From Arthrobacter sp. ISL-28 (GTDB taxonomy: Bacteria; Actinomycetota; Actinomycetes; Actinomycetales; Micrococcaceae), in contig NZ_JAGGPJ010000015.1 in the NCBI RefSeq assembly GCF_018613875.1, positions 186,001 to 250,000 on the forward strand: a DNA stretch of 64,000 nucleotides, in the 5' to 3' direction. A program made the position numbers and the translations under genes. Positions 1 to 8,685 of the stretch are shown piece after piece; positions within the stretch are counted from its first letter, which is position 1, and every line of letters starts with the position of its first letter. Below the pieces are notes generated by a model. It saw only the letters and a list, made by a program, of their open reading frames with translations. It searched no databases and was not told where the DNA came from.

Positions 1-869
1 GCCTTGGCGGCAGCTACGAGGGAGGAATCGGGAATGAGGCGGCCCGGCGCGACGTCCCGCTTCTGGGCCAGGGCATCGCGTTCAAGCCACATCTCGCGGA
101 CCGCGGCCAGCTGGCGGCGGTCCCGGATCTGGTGGAGCCCCGACGTTTTGCGCCAGGGGTCGATCCTCGGCGGGGCCAGTCCGGCTGCAAGGATGGCAGC
201 GAATTCCTGTTCCGCGAATTCGAGTTTGCCGTCCGCCTCGAGCAGCTCGACGAGTTCCTCGCGCAGCTCCGTCAGGACTTCGACGTCGAGGGCCGCGTAG
301 CGCAGCCAGGGTTCAGGCAGCGGGCGGGTGGACCAGTCGGCTGCCGAATGCTCTTTCGCGAGGCCAAAGCCGAGGAGTTGCTCGATGACCGCCGCAAGTC
401 CCACGCGTGGAAGCCCGGCCAGGCGGGCGGCGAGCTCTGTGTCGAACAGCTTGTCCGGCCACATGCCGAGCTCGGAAAGGCAGGGAAGGTCCTGGCTGGC
501 CGCATGCAGGATCCATTCCACGCCGTCGAGTGCGTCGTTGATGATGCGAAGATCATCAAAGGGCTCAGGATCGATGAGCCAGGTGCCCGATCCTTCGCGC
601 CGAATCTGGACCAGGAAGGCCCGTTGGCCGTACCGGAAACCCGAGGCCCGCTCCGCATCAACTCCCGCCGGGCCGGTTCCGGCCGCAATCGCCGCAGCGC
701 AGCGTTCCAGTCCTGACTGGGTCTCAATGACAAGCGGCACGCCGTCCCGCGGGGAGTCGAGGTCGATGATGACGGGGACGCGGCTGTCGAACCCCTCCAC
801 CGAGATATGGGGTGTGGTTTCAGCAGCCGGAGCGCCGGCTGTGGTGTTTTCCGAATTTTGAGGGGTCAT
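1..869 (-). CDS. rnd: Ribonuclease D-like 3'-5' exoribonuclease (C-terminus outside window)
   Basis: This is a DEDD-family 3'-5' exonuclease acting in tRNA and RNA maturation. The reading frame is open from the ATG at 869 to the window edge, so the C-terminal part with the expected HRDC domain is cut off. The DEDD signature is visible: GVDAERASG supplies the first Asp and Glu, and YAALDVEVL supplies the YxxxD motif. The segment with LFDTELAARL and the LGFGLAKEHSAADWSTRPL stretch are typical of RNase D. The upstream gene on the same strand is DUF3000, 58 bp away, a pairing common in actinobacteria and probably one operon. Family assignment is firm; the exact substrate is not visible from sequence. 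Confidence 0.88.
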   Translation of the reverse strand, partial: MTPQNSENTTAGAPAAETTPHISVEGFDSRVPVIIDLDSPRDGVPLVIETQSGLERCAAAIAAGTGPAGVDAERASGFRYGQRAFLVQIRREGSGTWLIDPEPFDDLRIINDALDGVEWILHAASQDLPCLSELGMWPDKLFDTELAARLAGLPRVGLAAVIEQLLGFGLAKEHSAADWSTRPLPEPWLRYAALDVEVLTELREELVELLEADGKLEFAEQEFAAILAAGLAPPRIDPWRKTSGLHQIRDRRQLAAVREMWLERDALAQKRDVAPGRLIPDSSLVAAAK

Positions 870-927
870 GATGACCCTAGTTTACCGGCAGCACGCTGCC
901 GGGCGGAGCCGGCAGCGCCGGGAGCCG

Positions 928-1611
928 CTAGTTCCTGCGCCTGCGGGGGAGGGCGGAGACACCGTCGGGGAGCGGCGGAAGCCCCGCGAACGTGCACACC
1001 ATGTCGGACCAGGCCTCAAGGTGGGCCTGCACGTCGGCGCCCGCCGGGGTCCACGACGCCCGGAGTTCAATATCGATCGATCCCGGCCTGTCGGACAGGG
1101 TGCCGAAACTTTCGGAGAGCACGCGGGTCGCGGTGCCGCCCGCGGCCCGGTACGGCGCCCGGTGCGTTTCGAGGGCTTCCACAAGCCACGTCCAGGCGAC
1201 CGAACCGAGCATTTCGTCGTTGCCCATCTCCGCTTCCAGCTGGGCCCGGATGTAGGTCACGATCCGGAACTCACCGTCCCAGACGGCGGAGCCGTCGGGG
1301 TCGTGCAGCAGGATGAAGCGGCCAGTGGCGAGTTCGTCGCCGTCGGTGTCGTTCCCGGCAGTGGAGTGGGCAAGGGCCATGGCCGCCGGACCGTGCAGGG
1401 CTGGATACCCGCTGCTGCGGCTGCTCGCACCGATGACCTCGGCGCCGAGCGCCACGGCGAACGGCGCCAGCCGTGAGGGCGCCGGGATCTCGTTCAGGCG
1501 CAGCTCGCTGCGGCATCGTGCTTTCCGGAGCGTTCCCAAGGCGTAAAGAAAATCCGCGGGAACCTGGGCAAGTGCGTTCACAATCGCATGGTACGCAATG
1601 GGACCGGCCAA
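928..1611 (-). CDS. DUF3000 family protein
   Basis: A protein of up to 227 residues matching the actinobacterial DUF3000 family, whose function is unknown. Recognisable family features are the early LRKARCRSELRLNEIPAP segment, the central TGRFILLHDPDG segment and the C-terminal LPPLPDGVSALPRRRR ending. No catalytic motif or membrane segment is seen. The longest frame begins at a TTG at 1611 with no convincing ribosome binding site. A GTG at 1581, giving a protein starting VNALAQVP, is an equally good start. It lies just upstream of the RNase D gene and may be co-transcribed with it, which is the only functional hint. Confidence 0.8.
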   Translation of the reverse strand: MAGPIAYHAIVNALAQVPADFLYALGTLRKARCRSELRLNEIPAPSRLAPFAVALGAEVIGASSRSSGYPALHGPAAMALAHSTAGNDTDGDELATGRFILLHDPDGSAVWDGEFRIVTYIRAQLEAEMGNDEMLGSVAWTWLVEALETHRAPYRAAGGTATRVLSESFGTLSDRPGSIDIELRASWTPAGADVQAHLEAWSDMVCTFAGLPPLPDGVSALPRRRRN

Positions 1612-1698
1612 ATGCCGCAGGCTCGCCGTCGGTCCGTGGAATCCGGCCCCCGCAATCCGGTCCGGTTTCCGGAAGCTGACTGCGTCATCCGGCAGAAC

Positions 1699-2799
1699 CT
1701 AGCCAGCGGCCAATTCCCTTTTGATGGCCGCGACGAACGCGTCCACGTCCTCCTCACTGGTGTCAAAGGAACACATCCAGCGGACTTCGCGGGCGGCTTC
1801 GTTCCAGTCATAGAAGCGAAAGGACTTCCGCAGCCTGTCTGCCACGCCTTCGGGCAGGATGGCAAAAACGCCGTTGGATTCGGTCTTCTGGCTCAGTTCG
1901 ATGCCCGGAATGGACTCGACACCGGCGCGAAGCCTGGCGGCCATCGCATTCGCATGCGCGGCGGAACGCAGCCACAGGTCGCCTTCCAGCAGGGCAATGA
2001 ACTGGGCGGACAGGAAGCGCATCTTGGAGGCCAACTGCATGTTCATTTTCCGCAGGAAGAGGAGGCCGTGGGCGGCTTCCGGATTCAGTGCAACCACCAC
2101 TTCGCCAAACAGCAGCCCGTTCTTGGTGCCACCGAAGGAGAGGATATCCACGCCGGCCTCACGGGTGAAGGTTCGCAGCGGAACGCCCAGGTGCGCTGCG
2201 GCATTGGCGAGCCGCGCGCCGTCCATGTGCAGTTTCATGCCCTTGGCATGGACATGTTCGGCAATGGCGCGCACCTCCTCCGGCGTGTAGCACGTGCCCA
2301 GCTCGGTGGTCTGGGTGATGGAGACGGCAAGCGGCTGGGCACGGTGCTCGTCACCCCAGCCCCAGGCTTCGCTGTCGATGAGTTCCGGAGTCAGCTTGCC
2401 GTGCGGCGTGGGCACCTGAAGCAGCTTGATGCCGCCGATGCGCTCCGGGGCGCCGTTTTCGTCCATGTTGATATGGGCCGTTGATGCACAGATCACCGCG
2501 CCCCAGCGGGGGAGCAGTGACTGCAGCGACAGCACGTTGGCGCCGGTTCCGTTGAACACCGGGAAGCACTCGATGCCTGCACCGAAGTGCTGCTCCATCA
2601 GCTCCTGGAGCCGGGCGGTGTATTCGTCTTCGCCATAGGACACCTGGTGGCCCTCGTTGGCGGCCGCCAGGGCAGCCAGCACCTCGGGATGCACGCCGGA
2701 GTAGTTGTCGGAGGCGAAGCCCCGGACAGACGCGTCGTGCAGCCTGGGCATGGTGCCGTTGCCGGCCGTTTCAACAGTGGTAGTCATCGGTTTGGTCAC
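1699..2799 (-). CDS. ltaE: Low-specificity L-threonine aldolase
   Basis: A PLP-dependent fold-type I lyase of 366 residues that cleaves L-threonine or L-allo-threonine to glycine and acetaldehyde. Family features in order are the FASDNYSGVHPEVL start, the FNGTGANVLSL cofactor loop, the LHMDGARLANA segment with the cofactor Asp, and SFGGTKNG with the Schiff-base lysine. The length is normal. It is the third gene of a minus-strand unit with the SDR gene (39 bp upstream) and the DUF6421 gene. The beta-eliminating-lyase superfamily is certain; threonine preference is from family resemblance. Confidence 0.87.
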   Translation of the reverse strand: MTKPMTTTVETAGNGTMPRLHDASVRGFASDNYSGVHPEVLAALAAANEGHQVSYGEDEYTARLQELMEQHFGAGIECFPVFNGTGANVLSLQSLLPRWGAVICASTAHINMDENGAPERIGGIKLLQVPTPHGKLTPELIDSEAWGWGDEHRAQPLAVSITQTTELGTCYTPEEVRAIAEHVHAKGMKLHMDGARLANAAAHLGVPLRTFTREAGVDILSFGGTKNGLLFGEVVVALNPEAAHGLLFLRKMNMQLASKMRFLSAQFIALLEGDLWLRSAAHANAMAARLRAGVESIPGIELSQKTESNGVFAILPEGVADRLRKSFRFYDWNEAAREVRWMCSFDTSEEDVDAFVAAIKRELAAG

Positions 2800-2838
2800 G
2801 CTTTCAGTCTAGGGAGTTCGGGCCGGGCATGCCTGCGG

Positions 2839-3555
2839 TCATTGGGTCAGCAGCATCCGCTGGCCGTTCAGTTCAGCGGCGGGTTTTCCGAACAGGCCGA
2901 CGACGACGGCGGCCAGGTCTTCGACGTCGGTGTAGCCGGGGAACGTGCGTTCCGGATGGCGGCTTCGCTTGTCGGCGTCCACGAGCGCCTTGGCCACGAG
3001 GACGACGGCGGCGCTGTGCTGCTCGGCGGACTGGTCCCGCCGGAAGCCGTCCGCGACCGCCATGGTCCAGGCCTCGGCAGCGGCCTTTGCCGCTGCATAG
3101 CTGGCAACGGCGGCGGAGGGTGCGGCGACCGCCGTCGAGGACACCATGGCGAACCGGCCGTTTTCGGAGGCCGCGAGGTCGTCGTAGAACACGCGGGTCA
3201 CGTTCCGCAGAGTCGTTACGGCGGTGCGCTCCAGGAAATCCCAGTCCTCGTCGCTTTGGTCGGTAATGCCCGAGGCCCCGCGCCAGCCGCCCACCAGGTG
3301 GATGACGCCGTCGATCCTGCCCGCCGTCCGGGCGAGGGCTTCGTGGAGTTCGCGGACGGCAGGCAGGTTGGCGAGATCGCAGGTGAACGGCGTGACGCCG
3401 GTGCCGGCCTTCGCCGCTGCTGCCTCGATCCGGTCCCTGTCCGACCCCACGGTGTAGACCGCGAAGCCAGCCTGCGCCAGGGCATGCGCCACCGCGATGC
3501 CCGACGGGCCGCTCCCGCCGGTGACCAGGACGTTGGGGATGCTGCGTTCGGTCAT
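2839..3555 (-). CDS. SDR family oxidoreductase
   Basis: A short-chain dehydrogenase/reductase of 238 residues with an N-terminal Rossmann fold. The dinucleotide loop reads TGGSGPSG near residue 12, the catalytic Ser lies in MVSSTAVA, and the YAAAK box supplies Tyr and Lys. The substrate cannot be told. Its ATG overlaps the stop of the DUF6421 gene by four bases (ATGA), so translation is likely coupled, and the threonine aldolase gene follows 39 bp later. The three-gene order suggests one small metabolic unit, but its chemistry is unknown. Confidence 0.86.
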   Translation of the reverse strand: MTERSIPNVLVTGGSGPSGIAVAHALAQAGFAVYTVGSDRDRIEAAAAKAGTGVTPFTCDLANLPAVRELHEALARTAGRIDGVIHLVGGWRGASGITDQSDEDWDFLERTAVTTLRNVTRVFYDDLAASENGRFAMVSSTAVAAPSAAVASYAAAKAAAEAWTMAVADGFRRDQSAEQHSAAVVLVAKALVDADKRSRHPERTFPGYTDVEDLAAVVVGLFGKPAAELNGQRMLLTQ

Positions 3556-4958
3556 CCGGCGGTCATCCTTGTGGCGGCAGGGCCGGGGCGGGCCGAGTCC
3601 GATGATCCGGTGATGCCGGCGGTCGACTCGATCACGGCCCGCATCTTCTTTTCCAGCGCCTCATAGAACATGGACAACGGGAACTCGTCATCCAGCACCT
3701 GGTCCGTCAGGCCGCGGGGCGGCCCGTCCAGGGGGAGAGCTCCCGGTCCCTTGGCCCATGCCGAGGCCGGGTTGGGCGTGAGCGTTCCCGCGATGAGTTC
3801 GTAGGCGGCCAGCCAGTGGGCGGTTTTGGGCCGGTCGATCGAACGCCAGTACAGCTCATCGATCCGGTCTCCCAGCTCAATGACGACGCCGGCAACCTCG
3901 TCCCAGTCGATGCTGAGGCGGCTGTCGGTCCAGTGCAGCACCCGGTGCTGGTGCAGCCAGGCAAAGAGCAGCTGACCGCCGAGTCCGTCGTAGTTGCGCA
4001 CCCGGCTGCCCGTGATGGCGAAACGGAAAATGCGGTCGAAGATCACGGCGTACTGGACCAGTTTCGCGTGCCGGCGGGCTTCCGGATCGGCATCTTCGTC
4101 CTTTTCAATTTTCACGGACTCCCGGAAGGCCGTGAGGTCGCACCGCAGTTCTTCGAGGGAGTACAGGAAGAACGGCATGCGCTGTTTGATCATGAAGGGA
4201 TCGAACGGGAGGTCGCCGCGCATGTGGGTGCGGTCGTGGATCAGGTCCCACATCACAAAGGTTTCCTGCGTGAGCTTCTGGTCCTCGAGGAGCTGGGCGG
4301 CCTCGGCGGGCAGCTCAAGGGCGGTGATGTCGGCGGCGGCGCGAAGGACGCGGCGGAAGCGTGCGGCCTCACGGTCGGCGAAGATTGCGCCCCAGGTGAA
4401 CTTCGGAGTTTCACGGACGGCCACGGTCTCCGGGAAGAGCACCGCGGAGTTGGTGTCGTACCCCGGGGTGAAGTCGAGGAAACGGATGGGAACGAACAGC
4501 TTGTTGGAGTACTGGCCCTCTTCGAGTCCGGCAATGAATTCGGGCCAGATCACGTCGATCAGGACAGCTTCCACCAGGCGGCTGCTGCTGCCGTTCTGGG
4601 TGTACATGGGAAAGACCACCACGTGCTGGAGCCCGTTTTCGCGGTGTTCCTGGGGCCGGAAGGCCAGCAGCGAGTCCAGGAAGTCCGGAACGCCGAACCC
4701 CGCCTCCATCCAGCGGGTGAAGTCGCGGCCGAGGAGATCAAGGTAGCGGGCGTCGTGCGGGAAGGACGGCGCGAGGGCTTCGAGCGCGTCGATGATGGCG
4801 AGGACATGGCCGGCGGCAGCAGCGTGGTCCGTCTGTTCCGGTACGGAGCCGTCCTGGATCTGCAGGCTCCGCAGAGCCGTGGTTGAGGCCTTGAGCCGCA
4901 GCCATTCCGGGTGGTCTGCGGAGATCCTGGCAGGGGCGGTGGTAACGGTAATGGTCAT
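3552..4958 (-). CDS. DUF6421 family protein
   Basis: A soluble protein of 468 residues that I recognise as the actinobacterial DUF6421 family, of unknown function. It has no signal peptide or membrane helix. Conserved-looking stretches include VVFPMYTQNGSSSR, FLDFTPGYDTNSAVLFPET and MWDLIHDRTHMRGDLPFDPFM; the last is rich in His and Asp and could bind metal (inference). It heads a minus-strand operon and overlaps the SDR gene by four bases. The ATG at 4958 was chosen because the protein starts MTITVTTAPAR with no longer frame supported. Confidence 0.8.
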   Translation of the reverse strand: MTITVTTAPARISADHPEWLRLKASTTALRSLQIQDGSVPEQTDHAAAAGHVLAIIDALEALAPSFPHDARYLDLLGRDFTRWMEAGFGVPDFLDSLLAFRPQEHRENGLQHVVVFPMYTQNGSSSRLVEAVLIDVIWPEFIAGLEEGQYSNKLFVPIRFLDFTPGYDTNSAVLFPETVAVRETPKFTWGAIFADREAARFRRVLRAAADITALELPAEAAQLLEDQKLTQETFVMWDLIHDRTHMRGDLPFDPFMIKQRMPFFLYSLEELRCDLTAFRESVKIEKDEDADPEARRHAKLVQYAVIFDRIFRFAITGSRVRNYDGLGGQLLFAWLHQHRVLHWTDSRLSIDWDEVAGVVIELGDRIDELYWRSIDRPKTAHWLAAYELIAGTLTPNPASAWAKGPGALPLDGPPRGLTDQVLDDEFPLSMFYEALEKKMRAVIESTAGITGSSDSARPGPAATRMTAG

Positions 4959-5104
4959 GTTCGGCGTCGCCTTTCTGGTTGCCTGAGCTTTCTACGCCGA
5001 GCGTAGCAAGCCGCCAGATTCGCTAATCCATTTTAGGACCAAGCATAAGAAAGTGTGGGGCTCGAGGGCTGCTTTGCTCAGACCAGATGTAGCGGCAGGC
5101 AGCC

Positions 5105-5563
5105 TCAGGATTCCGGCGTGCTGTCTGCGCTGTCAGCCGTGACCAGTTTCAGCGAGACGGAGTTGATGCAGTAGCGCTGGTCCGTGGGCGTTCCATACCC
5201 TTCACCCTCAAAAACGTGCCCGAGGTGGGAATCACAGTTTGCGCACCGCACTTCGATGCGGTCCATTCCGAGGGTCCGGTCATGTATGTAGCGGACCCTC
5301 TCCTCTGCCAGCGGCGCCCAGAAGGACGGCCAGCCGCAGTGGGAATCGAACTTCTCGTTGCTCGTGAACAGCTCGGCCCCGCAAGCCCGGCAATGGTAGA
5401 CGCCCGCTGTATGGGTATCCCAGTATTCACCTGTGTAGGGGCGTTCAGTTCCGGCCTGGCGCAGCACGTGGTATTCCTCCGGGGTGAGTTCCCGGCGCCA
5501 TTCGTCCTCGCTCCGGACGACCGGTGCGGCTGCGTTATTTTCAGCTTTTTCTGGAGTGCTCAT
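5105..5563 (-). CDS. msrB: Peptide-methionine (R)-S-oxide reductase MsrB
   Basis: A 152-residue enzyme that reduces the R epimer of methionine sulfoxide in proteins. Two CxxC pairs (CRAC near 58 and CANC near 107) form the structural zinc site, HCGWPSFW is the family signature, and RYCINSVSL holds the catalytic cysteine near the C-terminus. The length is normal for a stand-alone MsrB. An uncharacterised gene starts upstream on the same strand with a 14-bp gap, so the two may be co-transcribed. Confidence 0.95.
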   Translation of the reverse strand: MSTPEKAENNAAAPVVRSEDEWRRELTPEEYHVLRQAGTERPYTGEYWDTHTAGVYHCRACGAELFTSNEKFDSHCGWPSFWAPLAEERVRYIHDRTLGMDRIEVRCANCDSHLGHVFEGEGYGTPTDQRYCINSVSLKLVTADSADSTPES

Positions 5564-5577
5564 AGCGTCATCAACGT

Positions 5578-6069
5578 TCAGGAGTCCCCGATAAATCCCG
5601 AGCCGGCATACAGGTGCAGCACGGGAAGGCCCAGACGGTCCTGGGCCTTGTTGGCCCAGTCGGTGTGGAAGGTGTCTGCCACCGCATGCGGCCGCGTGAC
5701 GACGACGGCCTGCGCAGCGCCCAGTTCCTTAACCTTGGCTACAAGACCATTAACGGCTTCGCCATCCACCATTTCGCCTGAAACACCGCCGCCGACACCC
5801 TCGAGGGCGCTGAGCGAAACGGACAGCGTCTCCGCCGCCTCAGCACGTTGCTTCTCCGGATCCGGCGCGTGGGACGTCAGCTCCCGGAAGGCCTTGGCGA
5901 TGTCCAGCATGGAAAGATTCTCGAGGAAGTCCACGAGCAGATGCCGTTCCGTGTTGGCAGGAACCAGTACGACCAGGGGCATGTCACCCCCGTCCACCAG
6001 TCGTTCGATGTTGATGCGGTCGTCCGCACCCAGCGGCTCTTCTGTGAGAATGACGATTGGATCGCTCAT
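5578..6069 (-). CDS. Uncharacterised conserved-looking protein
   Basis: A 163-residue acidic protein that I do not recognise. It begins MSDPIVILTEEPL and has an alternating strand/helix pattern, with buried strands such as MPLVVLVPANT, AQAVVVTRPHAVAD and LPVLHLYAG. This suggests a compact alpha/beta fold like universal-stress or Rossmannoid proteins (inference). No catalytic motif is evident. It precedes msrB by 14 bp on the same strand and is divergent from the alpha/beta hydrolase gene 86 bp away. Confidence 0.7.
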   Translation of the reverse strand: MSDPIVILTEEPLGADDRINIERLVDGGDMPLVVLVPANTERHLLVDFLENLSMLDIAKAFRELTSHAPDPEKQRAEAAETLSVSLSALEGVGGGVSGEMVDGEAVNGLVAKVKELGAAQAVVVTRPHAVADTFHTDWANKAQDRLGLPVLHLYAGSGFIGDS

Positions 6070-6155
6070 GCCATCAGCCTAGCCCGGCGGACCCGCGCCT
6101 GCATGCATTTGTCCCCGGATGTGCCTCCGGCTCCTACTCCGGTAAGAATGGAGCC

Positions 6156-7631
6156 ATGGACTCCTCCTCCCGGGCCGGCGCGAAGCTGCAGCGAAACCAG
6201 CTTTCCGGCGCCGCCAAGCAGCTGGCAGCAGACCTTCTGAACAGCACTGCCCTGGGCAGCAAGAAGGCCCTGAACAGCAGTGCCCTGTTCAGTAAGAAAG
6301 CCCTGAACAGCAGTGCTGTGAACAGCAACACCCAGCAGGACAGCACGATGAGTCTGAGGGCCAAATGGACCCTGGGTGGAATTATTGCTGGCAGTGCGGC
6401 CGCCGGACTCCTGGGGGCCGGGTCGTCGGCACTGGCGCTCTACTTTGCCCGGCGCGTGCTGACTCCCGCACGTGTGCGCACGGCGGACCAGGAAGTGCTG
6501 GCGGTGATCAGGGACGGCGGGGGACTGCAGGTCATCCTTGCCGCCACGCCGGACACAACCGTGAACGGCGTCTACAGTCTTTTCTTCGACGGCGGAAACG
6601 GCCACGCCCGGATCGGCAGGATCGTGTCCTACTCGCCGGCTGAGCGCACGGTGCTGCGCGAGGTGGAGGCCGTGTACCAGGGAAACCTTGAAACCGCCCG
6701 CCGCGGCTGGTGGAGCGGTGCTGTTTATCCCGATCCGTCCGGCGTCGGGCTTGCCTTTGAGGACGTCGGTATTGGGGTCGAGGGCGGAACGGCCCCCGCC
6801 TGGCTGATCCCGGCCGAGCCCGGCGCTGAAACCTGGGCGATCATGGTCCACGGCCGCGGCGCCACCCGGCAGGAAGGGCTCCGGGCGGCCCGGGTCGCGC
6901 ACGAACTGGGGCTCCCCAGCCTCGTGGTTTCGTACCGCAATGACGGACTGGCACCTTCGGCACCGGATGGCAGGTATGGCCTCGGATCCACTGAGTGGCG
7001 GGACATCGACTCCGCCATCGCTTTCGCCCTGGCCGGCGGAGCCAGGGAAGTCGTGCTGTTCGGCTGGTCCATGGGCGGCGCCATCTGCCTGCAGACCGCC
7101 GATCTCTCGAAGCACCGGCATGTCATCCGGGCCATGGTCCTCGACGCTCCCGTCATCGACTGGGTCAACGTATTGGCACACCACGCCGAATTGAACAGGA
7201 TTCCGTCCGCCGTGGGCAGGTACGGCCAGCTGATGATGGGCCACCGCCTCGGGCGCCGCCTCACCGGGCTGGCTGCGCCGGTGGACCTGAAGTCAATGGA
7301 CTGGGTGTCCAGGGCCGTGGAGCTACGGACCCCCACCCTGATTCTGCACAGCGTCGACGACGAATACGTGCCGTACCGGCCGTCCGCCCTGCTCGCTGAG
7401 AAGAACCCGGAAATGGTCACGTTCGAGGCGTTCGAGCAGGCAAGGCACACCAAGGAGTGGAATGTTGATCCAGTCCGCTGGGAGAGCCTGGTCAAGGCCT
7501 GGCTGCAGCAGCAGCTTGCGCCGCGGCTTAATCCGGGTCAGTCGAGTCCAGGACAGGCGGGTCCGGGCCAGTCGAATCCGGGAACGGAACCCCGTCAGAA
7601 GCCGGGAGCGGAACAGGAACCCCTGGACTAA
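6156..7631 (+). CDS. Alpha/beta hydrolase with N-terminal membrane segment and repeats
   Basis: A predicted serine hydrolase of about 491 residues. After a Ser/Lys-rich head carrying 11-residue repeats (LNSSALFSKKA type, DNA 6237-6330) comes a hydrophobic segment (GIIAGSAAAGLLGAG) likely to anchor the protein. The hydrolase domain shows the oxyanion loop VHGRGA, the nucleophile elbow GWSMGG, the acid in HSVDDEYVPY and the base in ARHTKEW. The C-terminus is a Pro/Gly/Gln-rich low-complexity tail. The frame is open further upstream, but ATG 6156 (MDSSSRAG) is chosen because the upstream codons overlap the divergent promoter region. Its stop overlaps the stop of the convergent ybaK gene. Confidence 0.82.
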   Translation: MDSSSRAGAKLQRNQLSGAAKQLAADLLNSTALGSKKALNSSALFSKKALNSSAVNSNTQQDSTMSLRAKWTLGGIIAGSAAAGLLGAGSSALALYFARRVLTPARVRTADQEVLAVIRDGGGLQVILAATPDTTVNGVYSLFFDGGNGHARIGRIVSYSPAERTVLREVEAVYQGNLETARRGWWSGAVYPDPSGVGLAFEDVGIGVEGGTAPAWLIPAEPGAETWAIMVHGRGATRQEGLRAARVAHELGLPSLVVSYRNDGLAPSAPDGRYGLGSTEWRDIDSAIAFALAGGAREVVLFGWSMGGAICLQTADLSKHRHVIRAMVLDAPVIDWVNVLAHHAELNRIPSAVGRYGQLMMGHRLGRRLTGLAAPVDLKSMDWVSRAVELRTPTLILHSVDDEYVPYRPSALLAEKNPEMVTFEAFEQARHTKEWNVDPVRWESLVKAWLQQQLAPRLNPGQSSPGQAGPGQSNPGTEPRQKPGAEQEPLD

Positions 7632-8155
7632 GCGGTCCCGCTCTTTGTCCTGGGACTGGTTGTGCTATTCGAGCTGATCGGTGCGGTAATGGCCTTCGTG
7701 AGGCGGATCAGGTCCCGGGGATCGAGTTCGACGTCGAGACCCCGCCGGCCGCCGGAGACAAGGATGCTCGTCACGGCGAGGGCGCTTTCGTCTACAACAG
7801 TGGGGGAGGACTGCCGCTGGCCCAGGGGCGAGATGCCGCCCAGGACGTAGCCGGTGCGCCGTTCAGCCGCGGCCGGGTCCGCCATCGCTGCCTTCTTGCT
7901 TCCCAGCGCCGCCGCAATGGCCTTCAGGTCCAGGCTGCCGCTCACGGGAACGACGCCGACGGCAAGCCTGCCGTCCACCTCGACCATGAGTGTCTTGAAG
8001 ACCCGTCCCGGATCGATCCCCAGGGCCTCGGCGGCTTCCAGCCCGTAACTGGCTGCAGAGGGATCGTGGCTGTAGGGGTGCAGGGTGAACGAAACGCCTG
8101 CCGCAGCCAGTGCGGCTGTGGCAGGCGTTCCCTGTGACGTGTTCTTGCGCGCCAT
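7628..8155 (-). CDS. ybaK: Cys-tRNA(Pro) deacylase / YbaK-EbsC family
   Basis: A 175-residue trans-editing protein that hydrolyses Cys-tRNA(Pro) or related mischarged tRNAs. Family features are the early ATAALAAAGVSFTLHPYSHD, the core VFKTLMVEVDGRLAVGVVP with the conserved lysine, and GYVLGGISPLGQ, typical of YbaK. The last 20 residues are a Ser/Thr-rich tail. It converges on the alpha/beta hydrolase gene and the stop codons overlap. The sufE gene ends downstream of nothing shared; it lies 21 bp upstream on the same strand. Confidence 0.9.
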   Translation of the reverse strand: MARKNTSQGTPATAALAAAGVSFTLHPYSHDPSAASYGLEAAEALGIDPGRVFKTLMVEVDGRLAVGVVPVSGSLDLKAIAAALGSKKAAMADPAAAERRTGYVLGGISPLGQRQSSPTVVDESALAVTSILVSGGRRGLDVELDPRDLIRLTKAITAPISSNSTTSPRTKSGTA

Positions 8156-8176
8156 TGGACCTGTGGCCCGACGTCC

Positions 8177-8635
8177 TCAGTCGTGGAGCCTGGCGGAGGC
8201 GGCAACCTTGCGTTTGATCCGCCCCAGCATGGCTGTCATCCCGCGCATGCGCAGGGGAGTGATGGCCCGGGTCAGACCCAGCAGTTCCGGCATGTCGTCC
8301 GGCACGGCCAGGATTTCCTCAGCTGTGAGGCCGTCCAGCCCTTCATGGAGCACTCCCGCGAAGCCCCGCGTGGTGGGGGCCTCCGGAGGCGCCTTGAAAA
8401 ACAGCCGGTAGGCGGGCGAACCGCCGTCGTTCTTCTCCGTCTCAATGGTGAGGAACAGCGGCGACTGGCACTCGACAACCTGCTCCAGAAGTTCCGGGTG
8501 GTCCCTTAGCCGCTCAGGCAGTTCGGGCAGGCCGCGGGAAAACTCCAGCAGCAGCTGGAGCCTTTCGGGCTCGCTCAGGGCCTGGAAGTCATCGACTATT
8601 TCCGCCAGCGCGGTGGGCAGTGCATAAGTACTCAT
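8177..8635 (-). CDS. sufE: SufE family Fe-S cluster assembly protein
   Basis: A 152-residue SufE homologue, an acceptor of persulfide sulfur from a cysteine desulfurase in Fe-S cluster assembly. The family cysteine is in the segment LEQVVECQSPLFL, and the C-terminal half RGFAGVLHEGLDGLTAEEIL is typical. The frame is open to 8758, but the ATG at 8635 (MSTYALPTALAEIVDDF) has a GAAGAG ribosome binding site and matches the family start. It follows the rhodanese gene with a 50-bp gap; this sulfur-transfer pairing supports both calls. Confidence 0.88.
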   Translation of the reverse strand: MSTYALPTALAEIVDDFQALSEPERLQLLLEFSRGLPELPERLRDHPELLEQVVECQSPLFLTIETEKNDGGSPAYRLFFKAPPEAPTTRGFAGVLHEGLDGLTAEEILAVPDDMPELLGLTRAITPLRMRGMTAMLGRIKRKVAASARLHD

Positions 8636-8685
8636 CTCTTCAAGCTTACGCAGCTTTGCCCCGTCCGGTCCCTTTCTTACGTGGC

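Noticed and set aside
2587..3666. 359-codon plus-strand frame over the SDR and threonine aldolase genes
   Set aside because: Antisense to two clear minus-strand genes.
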